A stretch of DNA of 64,000 bases from Rhypophila decipiens (Eukaryota > Ascomycota > Sordariomycetes > Sordariales > Naviculisporaceae): the NCBI GenBank assembly GCA_033297075.1, contig MU858127.1, positions 105,590 through 169,589 on the forward strand, read 5' to 3'. Position 1 is the first letter of the stretch; the number at the start of each line of letters is the position of its first letter. The notes under the pieces are model-generated. The model searched no databases, was not told where the DNA came from, and worked only from the letters and a program-made list of their open reading frames with translations. A program made the translations under genes and the position numbers. This document shows, one piece after another, positions 35,601 to 48,270 of this stretch.

Positions 35601-38600
35601 GTGCGTGCATCTTGACTTTGTGATGACGGCCTTCACGCATCACTCATGACATTAGGTTTGAAGAGGCAGACTCAAAGTCACCATTTGACCCTGCATGAGG
35701 CGAATTAGCAGCACGAGTGCAAGACCCATCTGTTACGAATAATCAGGCATATTTCGAATCCGATGTTGTAACCGTTTACGGGAAATTGGGAATCTCTCAC
35801 AGTTGCGGAAATTAGTTCCCAAACAGGTTGACTTTACGAGTTGTTCCCGGTAATCATCACGGAGATTTTCTACGTTACGTTTTACTACTTAGTCATCTTA
35901 GCCGTAGTTATATATATATGTCTTTCTCGCGTCATACGCCCTTGGCATTCTTGAGTAAATTGTTTTGTCTCAGCGCACGCAAGGTCATGGGCATTTCACG
36001 GATGGACGGCAGTTTTGCGGCCGACGAAAGTACTCTGCTGATCAAGATGTAAATGATAACCGGGAAATATAACAAATTAATTCCAAAATGAAGAATCTCC
36101 GTTATTCTGTGCTACGCTGGTCTTTCCTTTCTGACCATGGGACCCATGGGACCAGACTTACGTGACCGTGGCACTATATCTTGTGTTTACTGTCGGCCGC
36201 ATGGATGATGAGATCTTGCCAGATATATCGTAACCTTCTGTTAACCGAGGACCCACAATGCTCTCCGTTGTCGTCCGTTATAGTTCCTCTTTCACCTGCT
36301 CCGCGTGCCATGGTTTTGTCATATACAATCTTGGTCATGTTGCATCATTGCAGGTCCCGCATAATCGGCAAGAAAAGACAGCGAAAATTGTTCCTGTATC
36401 GGTCCAAGATTTGCTGACCAAGACATCCGATCCCAGGTTTTGGTTTATAAATCGCGAGCCGAATAAGAACTTTGCAGCAGATCCCGGTTGCTATCAGGAC
36501 TTCTTATCTGTACAGACTCACCTCATTGGAGGACTCGGAACTCGTTGCTGTTGTGTCACCATGGTCAACCACGGGTATTTCCTTGCACACAGAATTAGGA
36601 TATATGAAATATCTGATTACCTTACTATCAGGCAAGGCCTTTGTGATCTCCGACGGTGTCATCAAATTTGAGAAACTGTTATGGGAGCCTGGAGGTGTGA
36701 CGAGACGAGAAAAACTTTGACTGTCTAGTAACGCTGATATACGGAGTAATGTGCCAGATTATGGGGTTTACTGGGCCTGCATGGGGGCACAAATTCCACT
36801 ACGGGTTGTGGCAAGCTTGCCTAGTGGTCGACTAGAAACAAGGTTGTCTGTCACGATGGCTTTCATCCCGTCGTCTATGGTCTATTGCAGGTAGCACAAC
36901 GGGAGCACAAGAGCTCCCTACATGACAATATCCGACTGTGCTACCGGGCGGCCGACTCGGTTACCTCTGTTATGGGTCAGCATAGTCTCAAGTACCTCTT
37001 GACTGCCTGCCATATTCCCTAATAATTGCTGCCAGCCGCTGCACTTTGCATTGCCACTGCGTAACACGAAACTCGGAGCCAGCTGCTTGACTGTGGCAGA
37101 CTTATGGATATGGGTACACGTATATAGCTGTTGGCAATCCGAATGGTAGTCGAGTATGGAATCAGCAGTGTTGCACGACATTGGCAACCTCGATGGCCCA
37201 GTCTGACCAAATCCATCTACCTTTTGTGTGGCGACCAGCCAACGAGCCGTGAGACCGTGTTCAGACACCAGTACCACCCATTATTGTAGAGAAACGACAT
37301 GTGCTAGGCGTGGGGAAGAGAACCTTGGTAAATGGTCATAACAGTAGGCTCACTACGGGGATGTAAAACCCGCGGCCAGACATCTGAGGTAGGCGCTTGA
37401 CAGGGGCGCAGGAATAAATGTGAGCGGCCGCTGACCTCCCTTTCCACCTGTATCTCAGCCTGCGAGTTGCCGGAGCCAAGGTTCTTAAAGCCTTTGGGGA
37501 AGGCAGAGACGATCAAGTCTCGGACGACAGTTGCTCTGCAGTCGGAAAGTATGAATAGAAAACATGTCGACCTATACTGTGGACATGCATCCTCGCCGCA
37601 GTGTGGTTACGCAGAGATTACAAGATGCAAAAGAGGGATTTGTAACGAACGGCTTCGGATTTGCCAAGTTCCTATTGGAGCACCCGCCGCCGAACAACCG
37701 CATCTTACCTCCTTCCCCCATCTGGAGTGCATATCTTGGGTCGTACAAAACAGCCAAACACCACAAACTGTTGACCTGTAGCCATTCTTAAGTAAATCTT
37801 TTATAAACAACCTTCTTGGTCCTTAGGAACGAAAAGCCCGCTCCATGCAGGGATCTCTTGGACAAGCCTTTGGGGGCCAGGGTCCAGCTCCTTCAGGACC
37901 TCCCTCGCTCGGTCTGGGTGCAACTCCCCCCCTGGCAACTTTCCTCGGGATTTACCCACACCTTCCCGTACCATGATCATCACTCCCGTTCCCTGCCCGT
38001 CAGCTAATCGGCACGGCACGACATTTTGTTGCCTCCTCGATTCCGGATATCACACTGCACATGTGACTTTAGAGACTGTCACATCTTCACAACTGTTGTA
38101 TGGTAATCTGGAAAGCAACCTATCAAGGTAACTTCCTCAGTTGGGAAATGATAACGCCGACCCAAGCAAGCGCCCAGCGTCAGAACGCGGACTTGATATG
38201 CCCCGAGGGGGGTTGAAGGGCGGAGCCAAGTAGCGTGCACATGGACTCGACATAGATTGGTGAAACCTGGATTCCACCACCAAGACCACACAGGCAGACA
38301 CCAAGGCAAAAGAAGGATGGAAAGGGGAAATCGATAATTACACCATCTCCATCTGGAGCTCGTGGGCCCGACGGTGTCGTCAAAAGGTAACGTATAACCC
38401 GTCCTCGGTGTTGAAACGCAAAAACAGGCCGTTAACTAGGTCTTGCTTCCATATCAATATGCCGACGGCCGCCTGCCGTCTCGACCCGTCGAGTCCGATC
38501 GGATCTGAGGAGGTCGTACAACTCATGCCGTGAACGGTAGCATGCGGATGGTTTTCCCAAACAGGATCCCAAACAGGAAGGGGACGGCTTACCTAATAAT

Positions 38601-40784
38601 CGTGATGACAACAGGCCTCGGTCTTTATCCCGATTAGGAGTGAAAATGCGCCAGTGGCATAAACGTTCAAATCCATTTCCAGGCCAAACCCGTCGCGATG
38701 GAACCAAACTACGGGGAAAGGAAGCTACCAGCTCGTGCTGGCTCCAGTTAGCGGCGTCATGCAGTTCACCGCATGGCCATGATTATGAAATTTGAAACTT
38801 GTTTGGGACGTTGGAAAACCTGAAGATCAACAAGACGGTGAAGGGCCTGGCAGGAAAGAAATGGTGACCGATTTACCAAAATGGTATACTCGGACCTCCT
38901 CGGACCTGACGCTTGACGATCGGGTTGAAAGTCATGGCTCGCTTTCCTATCGAGTCCGGCGTAGAGGCGGACCAAGACTAGGCTAGGCCGCAGCTTTCTT
39001 CCGAGCCAGGCAATGGCATAACTTTAACGATCTCATTGATCTTGACCGTTTCTTACATGCATCCGCATCACACCCTCCCTAATTACCAGTATCAATATTC
39101 CTTCATCGACATTGCCTGCCTACCGTGGGTAGATGCGATATCCCGGAGAGTGCTGTCGACATATCTAGATCTCTGGTCTGGCAGCAGGCAGATATGCAAG
39201 GATGCAAGGAAAACAACTAGGCAACACGCCTAATCAGTAGGCATGTCTCACCTGGCTCGAGCAGCCGATGAGATGGACCGCAATAGCAAATGTTCGGTCA
39301 TATGTATGTACGTCCTTTGACGTGTCACAACAGCTGCGACAACCATGTACACCGAGAGTCTAGAACACGCCATCTCATGATGTTCAGGAATCACTACGCA
39401 GTGAAGAAATAACATAATCGCTCCGTTCTTTTGGCTATGATGCAAGTTGCATCCATCACTCGACGGGATACCGCCAAGCACAAAGTCTGGTCGCCGTGGT
39501 CGGCCCCACGGGATATAGATATGCGCGACTGCAACACAACACATCACACATTCATTACTGATATTGCCCCGAGCGGCGTATACGCTGCGTACATGTACAG
39601 ATGCTGCCAATCCAATAGTTGTATTATCAACCCGATATTAATACACTACATACGGGCAACTTGCCGATATCCCATTAGTTGTAACGGAGTACATGTAGCC
39701 AATCCTTTCAATGGCACATAGTGTTGCGTCCCTGGTTAGGTGAGAGGCACAGTGTCCTAGCTCCCGCCCGTCAAGCACTGAGTTGAATGCTGCGCCTCTG
39801 TGGCTGCCAGTGACTTGGTCTTTTTGTTTTGTTCGATTTATATTGCCGATTCCGATTTTGCCCCCTTTTGCGATGGCTGCTGATCTGGGAATAAGGGTGC
39901 ACGGTACTGTTCGAGATTGATACCTACTACAACTTGTAGCATCACTGATATACAGAAAAAATGTACTTTTGGTTCATCTTCAACTTGCTGATTCTGATAT
40001 AATGATTTGGAAGGGTGCAGCAGCAGTGATATGAAGATATTTCTACAAAGGGAAGGTATCCTGGGGAGGTTGTCCCGGGATACATCACACTGGCTCTTGA
40101 TCCGGAATACAGTCTCCGTTTCTCGCTGTGTTGTGAGCGTACACGTTCTTGGCATGGAATGAAGCAATGCTGGATGGACGATGGTTTCTTTCTTTCTTTT
40201 ACACAGACACACAAGGGCCGGTAAATATCTCCAAATCATCATCCCAATGGAATCATCCAGAAAATTCAGTCGCCAACGCACCATGAACTTGATGTTGAAG
40301 ATGGACATGAGACCTCATTCGACGAGAGAATCTTGGGTTTTCACCGCGCTCACCGGAAAGTAATCCCTATCCGCCATAACATCAGCTGAAGCTCCGTGAT
40401 AATCAATGGTCTGGTGAATCTAATCCCGACTGAGTTTATACCACAGCAAAGGAGGATTTGCCCAGCGTGAGAAAAAAGGTACTTTTGTATCTTGGCATTG
40501 AAATCTCCCAGTTACCGCATCACGCAGACTGCTGCCTGAGGAGTCTAGAGCTCTTGGGATAACGGTACCGTGAACGGACCCACTGAGGTGACACAAGCAT
40601 GGAATCATGAAAAAAGGAGCGCTTCCTTGACGCCACCACTACCGAATATCACCCAGCACCTCGGGACCGGGTCACTGCAGGAGTCTCTCTCTTGCTGAAC
40701 TGGCTTCCTCAGACAGCAACTTGAACTTTGAAGTGGTGGCCTTTTTCTTTTTCGGTATGGGAATGGAAGAGTTGGGGAGTGTCC
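26646..40784. other. gene-poor region, first part
   Basis: This stretch has no ORF with convincing composition, splice signals or homology, and by eye it is less GC-rich than the genes to its left. It holds short tandems: CCGTGAG x3 at 29891-29911, GGATGGTATT x3 at 34440-34469, and an A17-like run near 33759-33774. It also carries scattered TACGGAGTA and TATCCGTA words. I see no 5S rRNA or tRNA with a valid B box. The longest frames (about 109-166 codons) are Cys/Trp/His-rich and overlap on both strands, typical of non-coding DNA. Confidence 0.5.
33039..33056. repeat. perfect 18-bp inverted repeat of the TATCCGTA word
   Basis: TATCCGTA, a 2-bp spacer (TG), then TACGGATA: an exact palindrome made from a word that is scattered through the gene-poor region. 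Confidence 0.8.
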
Positions 40785-41069
40785 ATGTTGGTGCTAAAGT
40801 CCAAGTCTCCAAGTCGTTTTCGTTTGTCCCCAGTAGACCGTATTCCTATTTCGTCACTCGCTGCATTAGGACGATCCTTTGGGTTCCTTGGCTTTGGAGT
40901 GACAGGTGAAGGCGATAGACTGACAATGTGGCTTTCAAGGGCCGCTTGTTTCATTTGGAATCATGTGATATTTTGGGTCTTGTCTCCGCTCTGGATAGGT
41001 GCTGCCTGCTTGGTGTCGTTGATATGGGGTATAGTGTACTTCTTTTGGGTGGATGTGAGGCAGGACTAG
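40785..41069 (+). CDS. possible small membrane protein, 94 residues
   Basis: This is an ATG-initiated frame inside the gene-poor region. The C-terminal half is strongly hydrophobic, with two adjacent putative membrane segments (CFIWNHVIFWVLSPLWIGAA and CLVSLIWGIVYFFW), and ends VDVRQD. The N-terminal half is basic (SKSPSRFRLSP). The frame is open a further 19 codons upstream, and an AG just before could be an acceptor, so an upstream exon is possible. No family is recognised and no promoter is evident. Trp-rich hydrophobic frames also arise by chance in T-rich DNA, so this remains a candidate only. Confidence 0.2.
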   Translation: MLVLKSKSPSRFRLSPVDRIPISSLAALGRSFGFLGFGVTGEGDRLTMWLSRAACFIWNHVIFWVLSPLWIGAACLVSLIWGIVYFFWVDVRQD

Positions 41070-44000
41070 TACATGGATTGTGATATCTGGGTGCTGATTG
41101 CCAGTTGTAAAGAGAGGTATGGTGTCTGGATACCAAGACTCCAGAGCCGCCACGCCGCGTACATGAGAAAGTCAATATCACCAGTCATGACATGTGCTCC
41201 GCACACAGTGTACACTGTGCGGTGAGCTCTGTTGGGAGGAAGACAATCTGAGCGGACATGGGATATGCAAAGGTCCGATCCATCTCACTCCAGGTTCGCA
41301 TGCGAGAAGTCGTCAAGTAAAACTTAAAGGTGTCAGGACTAGCTCTCAAATAAACTCATCTAGAGAGAGTAAAAGTTAAAAGATTTACGTAAGAATGATT
41401 TAACTTTCGGGGAAAGAAACGGACAAAGTTGCATATCCGTAGTTGTGCAATAGAATGGAATGGATCCATCGATAAACTTCATCTCGTGACAATCTGCCAG
41501 ATCGGATGGTCCGCCTTATTTCCGAGATCTGATCTCACAACCGTCCAGCACCTGCCTGAGGCATCCAATGATCCTTTTGCGCCGCCCGGGACACGGAAAC
41601 GTACTTCTACATTCTGTGGCCACAGTGGGGGCCATGAGATCGTAACTCGATGTTTCAAGGTCTGTATTCCTTCAGGATTCGGCCGGGTCGTTATTTTGTA
41701 CGTTTCCGGCGTACACGCAGCTATCCCCATGGATCCAGAGGAAGACGTGTCTATGGAGATGTGGAGAGTGTACAGTACCACTCGGCTGGGTTCGGCAATT
41801 TGCCCCAGAATGGCCCATCATGCCGATATTTTGTACTTAAAGTTGAGATGGCTTTGCCCAAACTCTCTCACCTCATATTAGCGTTAAGCGTATCCGTTTC
41901 TGTTAGTGGCATGTACGTAAAGCGGCACCTTCTCCTTTTTTCTCAAGGTTTCTGCTACATTCCAGCCAGTCTGGGAAGCTTCTGATTCCACATGAATACT
42001 CGTATCCGCCTGGGTAAAGTACACCTTGCTTGTATGGAGGAAGAAACTAATTCATGTACGGATCGTATGAAAGTGGGGTTGGGTAATGCTCACGCGGATG
42101 GCCGGGCCTTTGAGAAGCTAGGGAGACCTGTCACTTTGCATCTCACCTTGAAAGGGTTTGCCCGACTAACGCCGGCGATAAGGATCTGGGTTTCTTCCGG
42201 TCTTCTGGAAGAACAAAGGGATATGATCCCAAGTTTCAGATCGGATCAGATGACAATACGGACGAAAGACAGCAATGGGGGTTCCGCGTATTCTTGCTGC
42301 AAGAGGCGTATTGGATTCCAATGATTGAATGCATCTTAGGCTACACGAATTGGGAATCTCGTATGCGGTTGCCGTAATTCTCACCTTGGTGTCCTGTGAG
42401 GTATGATTAGCGAGATGCTGGGTTTGGGTTGCACAGCAGGACCAAAAAAGGACAGTACAGCAGAGAAACTTGTCCTGAAGTGGCTGGCGGCGGCCGTCGG
42501 GGCGGAGACGATGGGATGATATCCGTATTCCCACCGCTATCCATGCCATAATGATATTAGTAGTGATATTGGGAGATTACCATATCATTTCTTGGGTTTT
42601 GGGATCGGTCGGTGCTTGCGCTTACACTACCTTCCTTGGCTTGCTTGGGAAGCAGGGCTCGGTTAGCGGAAGCGAATGTGGAGTTGGCGGTGGAGCCAGT
42701 GAGCTTCCCATTTTGATCATCAAGGTTCCAGACCGACTGGCCGACGGTCACCAACTTCCAAGGTTGTGTTACCAATGATGTGGAAATCAAAGATTTCCCT
42801 TTCCTGGAGGGAGGGAGTTGCAAGTAGTTTGCTGCATTGACTCAGCGGTCGTTGGAGGAGAAAGCGTTTTGAAAAAATGTTGAGTGATGACTAGCCGTTG
42901 GCTACCTCGTACCGACGCCGGTCTTGCCTGAACTCAGGGAGCCACATTCATGTGTACACAGCGTACATACCGTACACTACGTCGGTTGTTTGACTCGCAT
43001 GCGCATTACGTATACGATGACCCCAAGAGACCACTCCAGCTGAGTACGGAGTATGTACAGTACACTAAGATGGGTTAACTGCACGTGTCCTCAGGGATCC
43101 ATGGGTGTTCCCTGGGGTCTGGGCATCGCTGATGCCATAAAAGTCATCAAGACTAGCGGAAATTAGTGCACCATTACTAACATGACTAAGGTGGACCCAG
43201 AACCCAAGATCTGACTTTGCGACCCAACGTTACGGTGTACCGAGAGGAGTCCTCACACTAGTGTAGTTGAAGCGGAATAATTTCCATCGTGTGGTGAGAT
43301 CTCGGACGCTAGTAAAATATTGGTATGGAATAGGCGGCGATCGGATGACTACAGATGAATCTTGGGTTTTCATTTGGGGTCTGAATTTTTGTTCGGCAGT
43401 TGCTTCAGGTTGCAGCTTTTCTGGGGTCCGGGTCTTGACTCCGCCGGGCATGTTTCGGTTGTGGACTGGTTTCTTTTTCGCCTTCTTTTTTTGTGGGTTC
43501 CGTTCCTTCCATCTTGTCATCATGCTTTTTGGCGGTCTTGGAATTTGTGAAGGTGCTCACTTGTCACTTCCGACAACCGAACATGCCCGTGCAGGAAGCT
43601 GGGAGTGGGACCTTTTGCACCTCGGTCTTGGAGAGTAAATTGATTGAGTGCAGCGCAGGCAACCTCGTCAAGATTCCGAGTTTGGTCTTTTTGTTAGCTT
43701 AAACCACCTGATTGATTTGATAGAAAACGAGAACAAAGCTTTATTCCCGGGTTCGAGATGGAATCTTGATGTGCTCGAATTACGGCACTTCAGTCTGTCA
43801 CGACCATTTCCCCGAGCCGTGGACTCGTATCTTCAATCCATAACATTAGGTTACTTGATTCCTGATGGTCCAATCATTTTTCATGCCCGGGTGCCACAGT
43901 CAGTATTACTTGAGTAGCCGTTATGTCTCATGATAATCATTCAGGCATACCTGGGGTACCACAACCGCCAACGGTTGCAAGATGGATGAATGCAACGACG

Positions 44001-47000
44001 GGCTATCGGACAGTGATTACGCTTATTTATCGCTATCCGGTCTCACTGAGGCAATATACCCCGGATCGTAGGTTTAGTCATGGTCCATAGACACTCGATA
44101 ACTCTCAGTAATCATCCATGCGGCACAGGTGTCGTTGATATTGGTCCGAGTGCTATTATAACGTTGGCCTAGCTTGTGAGACAACACCTCGGTGGTTATT
44201 CTGCACTCCTCCAGCAGGGGCCAGGCAGAGTTGTAGGGCTCCATTAGACAATTGAGGTGGTGCGTAATATCCATCACCAGTACGCAGCAGCGCCTTGCCT
44301 TGGCATATTGTCTTGCGAACCATGTGCGACAAAAGTGCCCGCTCAAGTCGGGCAGGTCGGCAAGGTTGATATTTGCGTCAAAGAACTGCGCGGATCCCGC
44401 GGTTGATTGGCTTGTCGGGGACTTTGGTTGCGAGCTCCGTAGCATACATGTGCATATATATGTAGGGCAGATGCTCCAACGAGGGCAAGCTGGGTGTGGC
44501 TTTCCTGCAGGTATACGGTAGAACCTACCAATGTCTAGCCAACAAAATGAGGTACATATTATCCGAGTCCTACACAACTTGCACTATCGCGGATGGGGGT
44601 ATATTGGGTAGTAAATAGGTAGCTTTGCCGCGCCTCTGCTGTACCCGAGGCTTTCCGTAAATAGACCATGTAGTGTGCGATTACAGTTGCATGATGGAGA
44701 TGGAGTTAGGGCTCGTTTGTCCGAGCAGCGTGGCTGGTATAATCCGACCTGCCAGTTGTCGAAGAAAATGGTCTGGTCTCGGCAACCCACACCCGAGACT
44801 GCCCAGTTCGAGCGAGCTCGCTCCGAGGTACCTAGATAATGCGACATTCCGCCTTGGGATCCATTCTGAGAGCTGTCATCACACGGTCCAAAAACTCCTT
44901 TTCAACCTAGTTTGAGATGGGCGGAGAAGTGTCATCATGAAGAGAGTTTCGGAGTAGATTGCCACAAAACGCCAGTGGCTGGTTTGACGTGTAATCATCA
45001 AACCTGCTGGGAGCATAAACCTGTTATCACGAGCTAGAGTGATAAATGTTTCATGCCACCATCTAATCATATGAATGCTATCCAATCTGTGGCTTTGCCA
45101 ATCTTTTGCAATCACACCAATCACTCTCTATCCCCGAGGACATGCATCATAGGTCTGACCTATGTACAGTTACTAGATCTTATTCTCGACGGTGGAGCCG
45201 AGGGCTGTAGCCATGTTGCTCCATTGGCATCACGCGGGTTATTAGTCTTTGACACCTCGGCCTCTGAATGGACCAATGGGTACTCTTTTCAGGTCACCTC
45301 CAATGCCACGGGATAGGTTCTTTTCTGAATAGTCGTGGGCCGGGCGGCTAGGATTGGATGAGCTTGGCGTGATGTCCAGACCATCTTCTTGAAACCCCCT
45401 TTGCGGGTCTCTGATCGCATTGATTGGGTCATGCTGGACTCATGCATCGTCCACTTTAGCCTCTCATTGTGAGCACTCGGCCTTGGCATGCATGAGACAG
45501 CGCTCATTGTCATTGACAACCCCCCTGTACATGACATACCTCATGCATATATATAGAGTGTTAATACCCACAGAGTATCCGGACGATGAGTAGTGTAATA
45601 TTGGCTTGCTTGTGCGACCTAGCTGGATTGGCTAACCAACACCTTTATCTGTCATGATATCTGGGCCAAACCATTGATAGCATGCTGCTCCGAGTTGTCC
45701 TTGGCCACTGGTTCGCTGCACACATGACATCTATATGTAACGGCAAAGGAGTATAACTGGATACCACCCACACACGCATGTCTGTGTTGATCAGTCAGTG
45801 TTATATCAGCACTGTTCGTTGTGATGGCGGTTGAGAGAAGAAGAGAAAAAGGACAAGAACCAAAGCCAACGACAGCCAAATATGCAATCATACGCTCCTA
45901 TCATTAAATTGGTTGGGCAGGTCCCATGGTTGCGACTCTGGTATATTGCACCTTGGCCCAACCGAGCAAGCATGTCCCGGGATGAAGCGAGTAGGGAAAG
46001 CGTAGAGTGCGTGCGTTACTCCGTACACTAGAATCGTAGCGTTGGTTTAATGTATGATGAGGTGCTCGACCGCCTAGTTTTAGTCAACTTGACTAAAGCA
46101 AGGAGAGAGTCTAGGCCACCCTTGAACCAACCAGAGCCAAGCGAGCGTGCTGCGTATCCTCGCAGCCAACGACATGACCGGGCATTGGACGAGTCCGTAT
46201 CCCCTATCCATTTCTAGCGACTGAGTGGTCCCAGCGCCATGGAATGCTGGGATTTGTTGGTTCGTGATGCATTCGACTATCACCAACCAAGAAGTGGACC
46301 TGCGGTCAGGTCCTTCTGTTCCATGCGCGAGCTGCACACCGAATTGGAAACCGGCCGTGGTCCTCGTCATGGTGCAGCACTGTGGAAGAAACAGAGGCCG
46401 AATGAATCCATTGGTGATCGGAAGAGATGCCCGACATGTACGGTGATATTCGGCGTGGAGTTAACATCTCGGCTCTGGTATACGGAGGGTCAAAGTCTTA
46501 GCAAAAAAAAAGGGCGAGAACAAAAAGTGGGTGGGCAGACGGGATGAAACACAGATGACGGGGTGTAATGTGGGATCATTGATGAGGATCAGCAGCGTTG
46601 TTTCGCATGCGATCCAGCTTCTGTCGGACCATGGACTTGCCAGATGTGATATTCCATAGCATTCCCACACAGGAGCGACATGGCCGTATCGTATCGCACT
46701 CGATTTAAAGTGCCCAACTAAAAACGGAGTCGTGGGTGCAAGGATGGGCGGAAAAGAGGCCGATCTACCAAGACCGCTTCGGATTACAAACTCATCTTAT
46801 CGTCATTTAAATCCGGGGCGACCAAGACTGGAGACCCCAATGCGGTGAGGAATTACGAAATGAGTGACCAACGCCACTAAGAAACCCAGCACCAAACTTC
46901 AATTTGTCCATTTTTTGAGGGGCATGCATTCTCGAGTCCTTGTTGCCTTTGCAAAAAAGTTTCGAGTCAATAGAGAGAGAAAGGGGCTACCCGTGGCTGA

Positions 47001-48130
47001 CTTATCTTTCCCACAGAACAAGCTTTGACCGGGATTATGGGCGGCTGTTCTGTCACTGTATATTACCGGGAAACGGTGGGGCTTGCGATTCTGCGTAACT
47101 GTCATCTTCGCGCTTGTGTCGGAGTCAGGTTGTGACGAAATCTTGGTGCGTGGGAGCACAAAATTATGTGGTAGGTCAGTACGGGATCCTAATTGCTTTT
47201 AATATCGAAAAAGCCCAACAAGAAAACAATACCCGTAGTGCGTATGCATGGGATGGGAGGTGATACAAATATTGCACAGCTGTCAGCGCACAAGAATACA
47301 CGGTAGCAAGAAGGAAACGGAGCGTGTAACAAGTCCGCGTATTTTAAGGTGTGGCGGGGCAACATTAGCACTTTGTGGTTGAAATCCGAACTCAGTTTGC
47401 GACGGGACGGTACGTTGGTGACCCACCCGTGGACAACCCGACAGTAAAGTCAAAACGGGATGGTCCCGGGCACCCGCTTGAGGACCGATCCGGCGGACTT
47501 GGCCTTAACTTACCCTCTTTCCTCACCTCAGTCGTCAACAGCACCTCGCGCCTCAGCACAGCACAGCACAGCAAAGTGGCGGGGGTCAGTTTGCCATAAA
47601 TCCCGCCGGAGTCTACCGTATGTACCAAAAACTGCTGGAACCCTTGGAACTGGAAACTTCAAAAAGATGCATTGAACCTTACGCTGGAGGGTGGGTGGGC
47701 CAAGCCACATGGATTTTTAGTGTAGTGGTAGCGCCTCTTTTTATTTGTCCCATCCCTGGCTGGTTACACGGTTGGTAGATGCACAGTGCGATGGAAAGGT
47801 TGCTTTTTAGCATCCGAGACTCCACCCTTAATTACCCTTGTCCGGGTATGATCCCATTCGGGTCATGTAATTCATGTCATGTACACTAGTGATGCGCCAA
47901 AGGCTCGGAAAAGGTTAGCAAGTGGTGACCTTTTGATTTGATCCTCGCCTCTTTTGCTTTTTGCCATCGTTTTTGTTATGCCTGGGAGATGACCACGGGA
48001 ATGACCCACTCTCCGTTGTTGAAATAGAGAGCGATGAAGACCGACTTGACGAATACCTTTTTACGGATGCAAAAACGTCAAACAGCAGATGGAAGTTCCA
48101 AGGTCAAAATGCCATGGTAAACTTACAGGC
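41070..48130. other. gene-poor region, second part
   Basis: This continues the gene-poor stretch. Several frames near 43230-43930 on the minus strand look protein-like in more than one register and are broken by stops, so none can be selected. TACGGAGTA words lie at 43045-43053 and 46017-46025. No RNA gene is supported. Confidence 0.45.
41330..41372 (+). repeat. dispersed ~42-bp repeat, copy 1
   Basis: The core CAAATAAACTCATCTA with flanking GGACTAG and AGAGAG-type sequence matches 48798-48840 at about 85 per cent by eye. It is probably a remnant of a dispersed element. Confidence 0.6.
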
Positions 48131-48270
48131 AAATACCTGATTGGAATATATGCCTTAACTAGGTGGAATAAACGCCTCGACTGGCTCGATTAAATATCTT
48201 GACTGGCTCGACTAAATGTCTTTACTAGCTCGAATAAATGCCTTGCCTGGCTCGAATAAATACGTACCTA
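48131..48270 (-). repeat. left minisatellite array, reverse orientation
   Basis: About six degenerate copies of a ~22-bp unit, for example TGGCTCGAATAAATGCCTTG, are the reverse complement of the unit in the 54020-55848 array (AAGGCATTTATTCGAGCCAG). The array lies 1.26 kb upstream of the large gene's ATG. Confidence 0.75.

Noticed and set aside
36258..36671. 137-codon plus-strand ORF
   Set aside because: Cys/His-rich random-looking sequence overlapping another frame; no support.
43230..43930. minus-strand Lys/Glu/Pro-rich frames resembling a gene tail
   Set aside because: Two or three registers look equally protein-like and all are broken by stops, so no model can be chosen by eye.
47715..47790. 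tRNA-like sequence with TAGTGTAGTGGTAGC
   Set aside because: There is D-arm similarity only; it lacks a T arm and acceptor stem.
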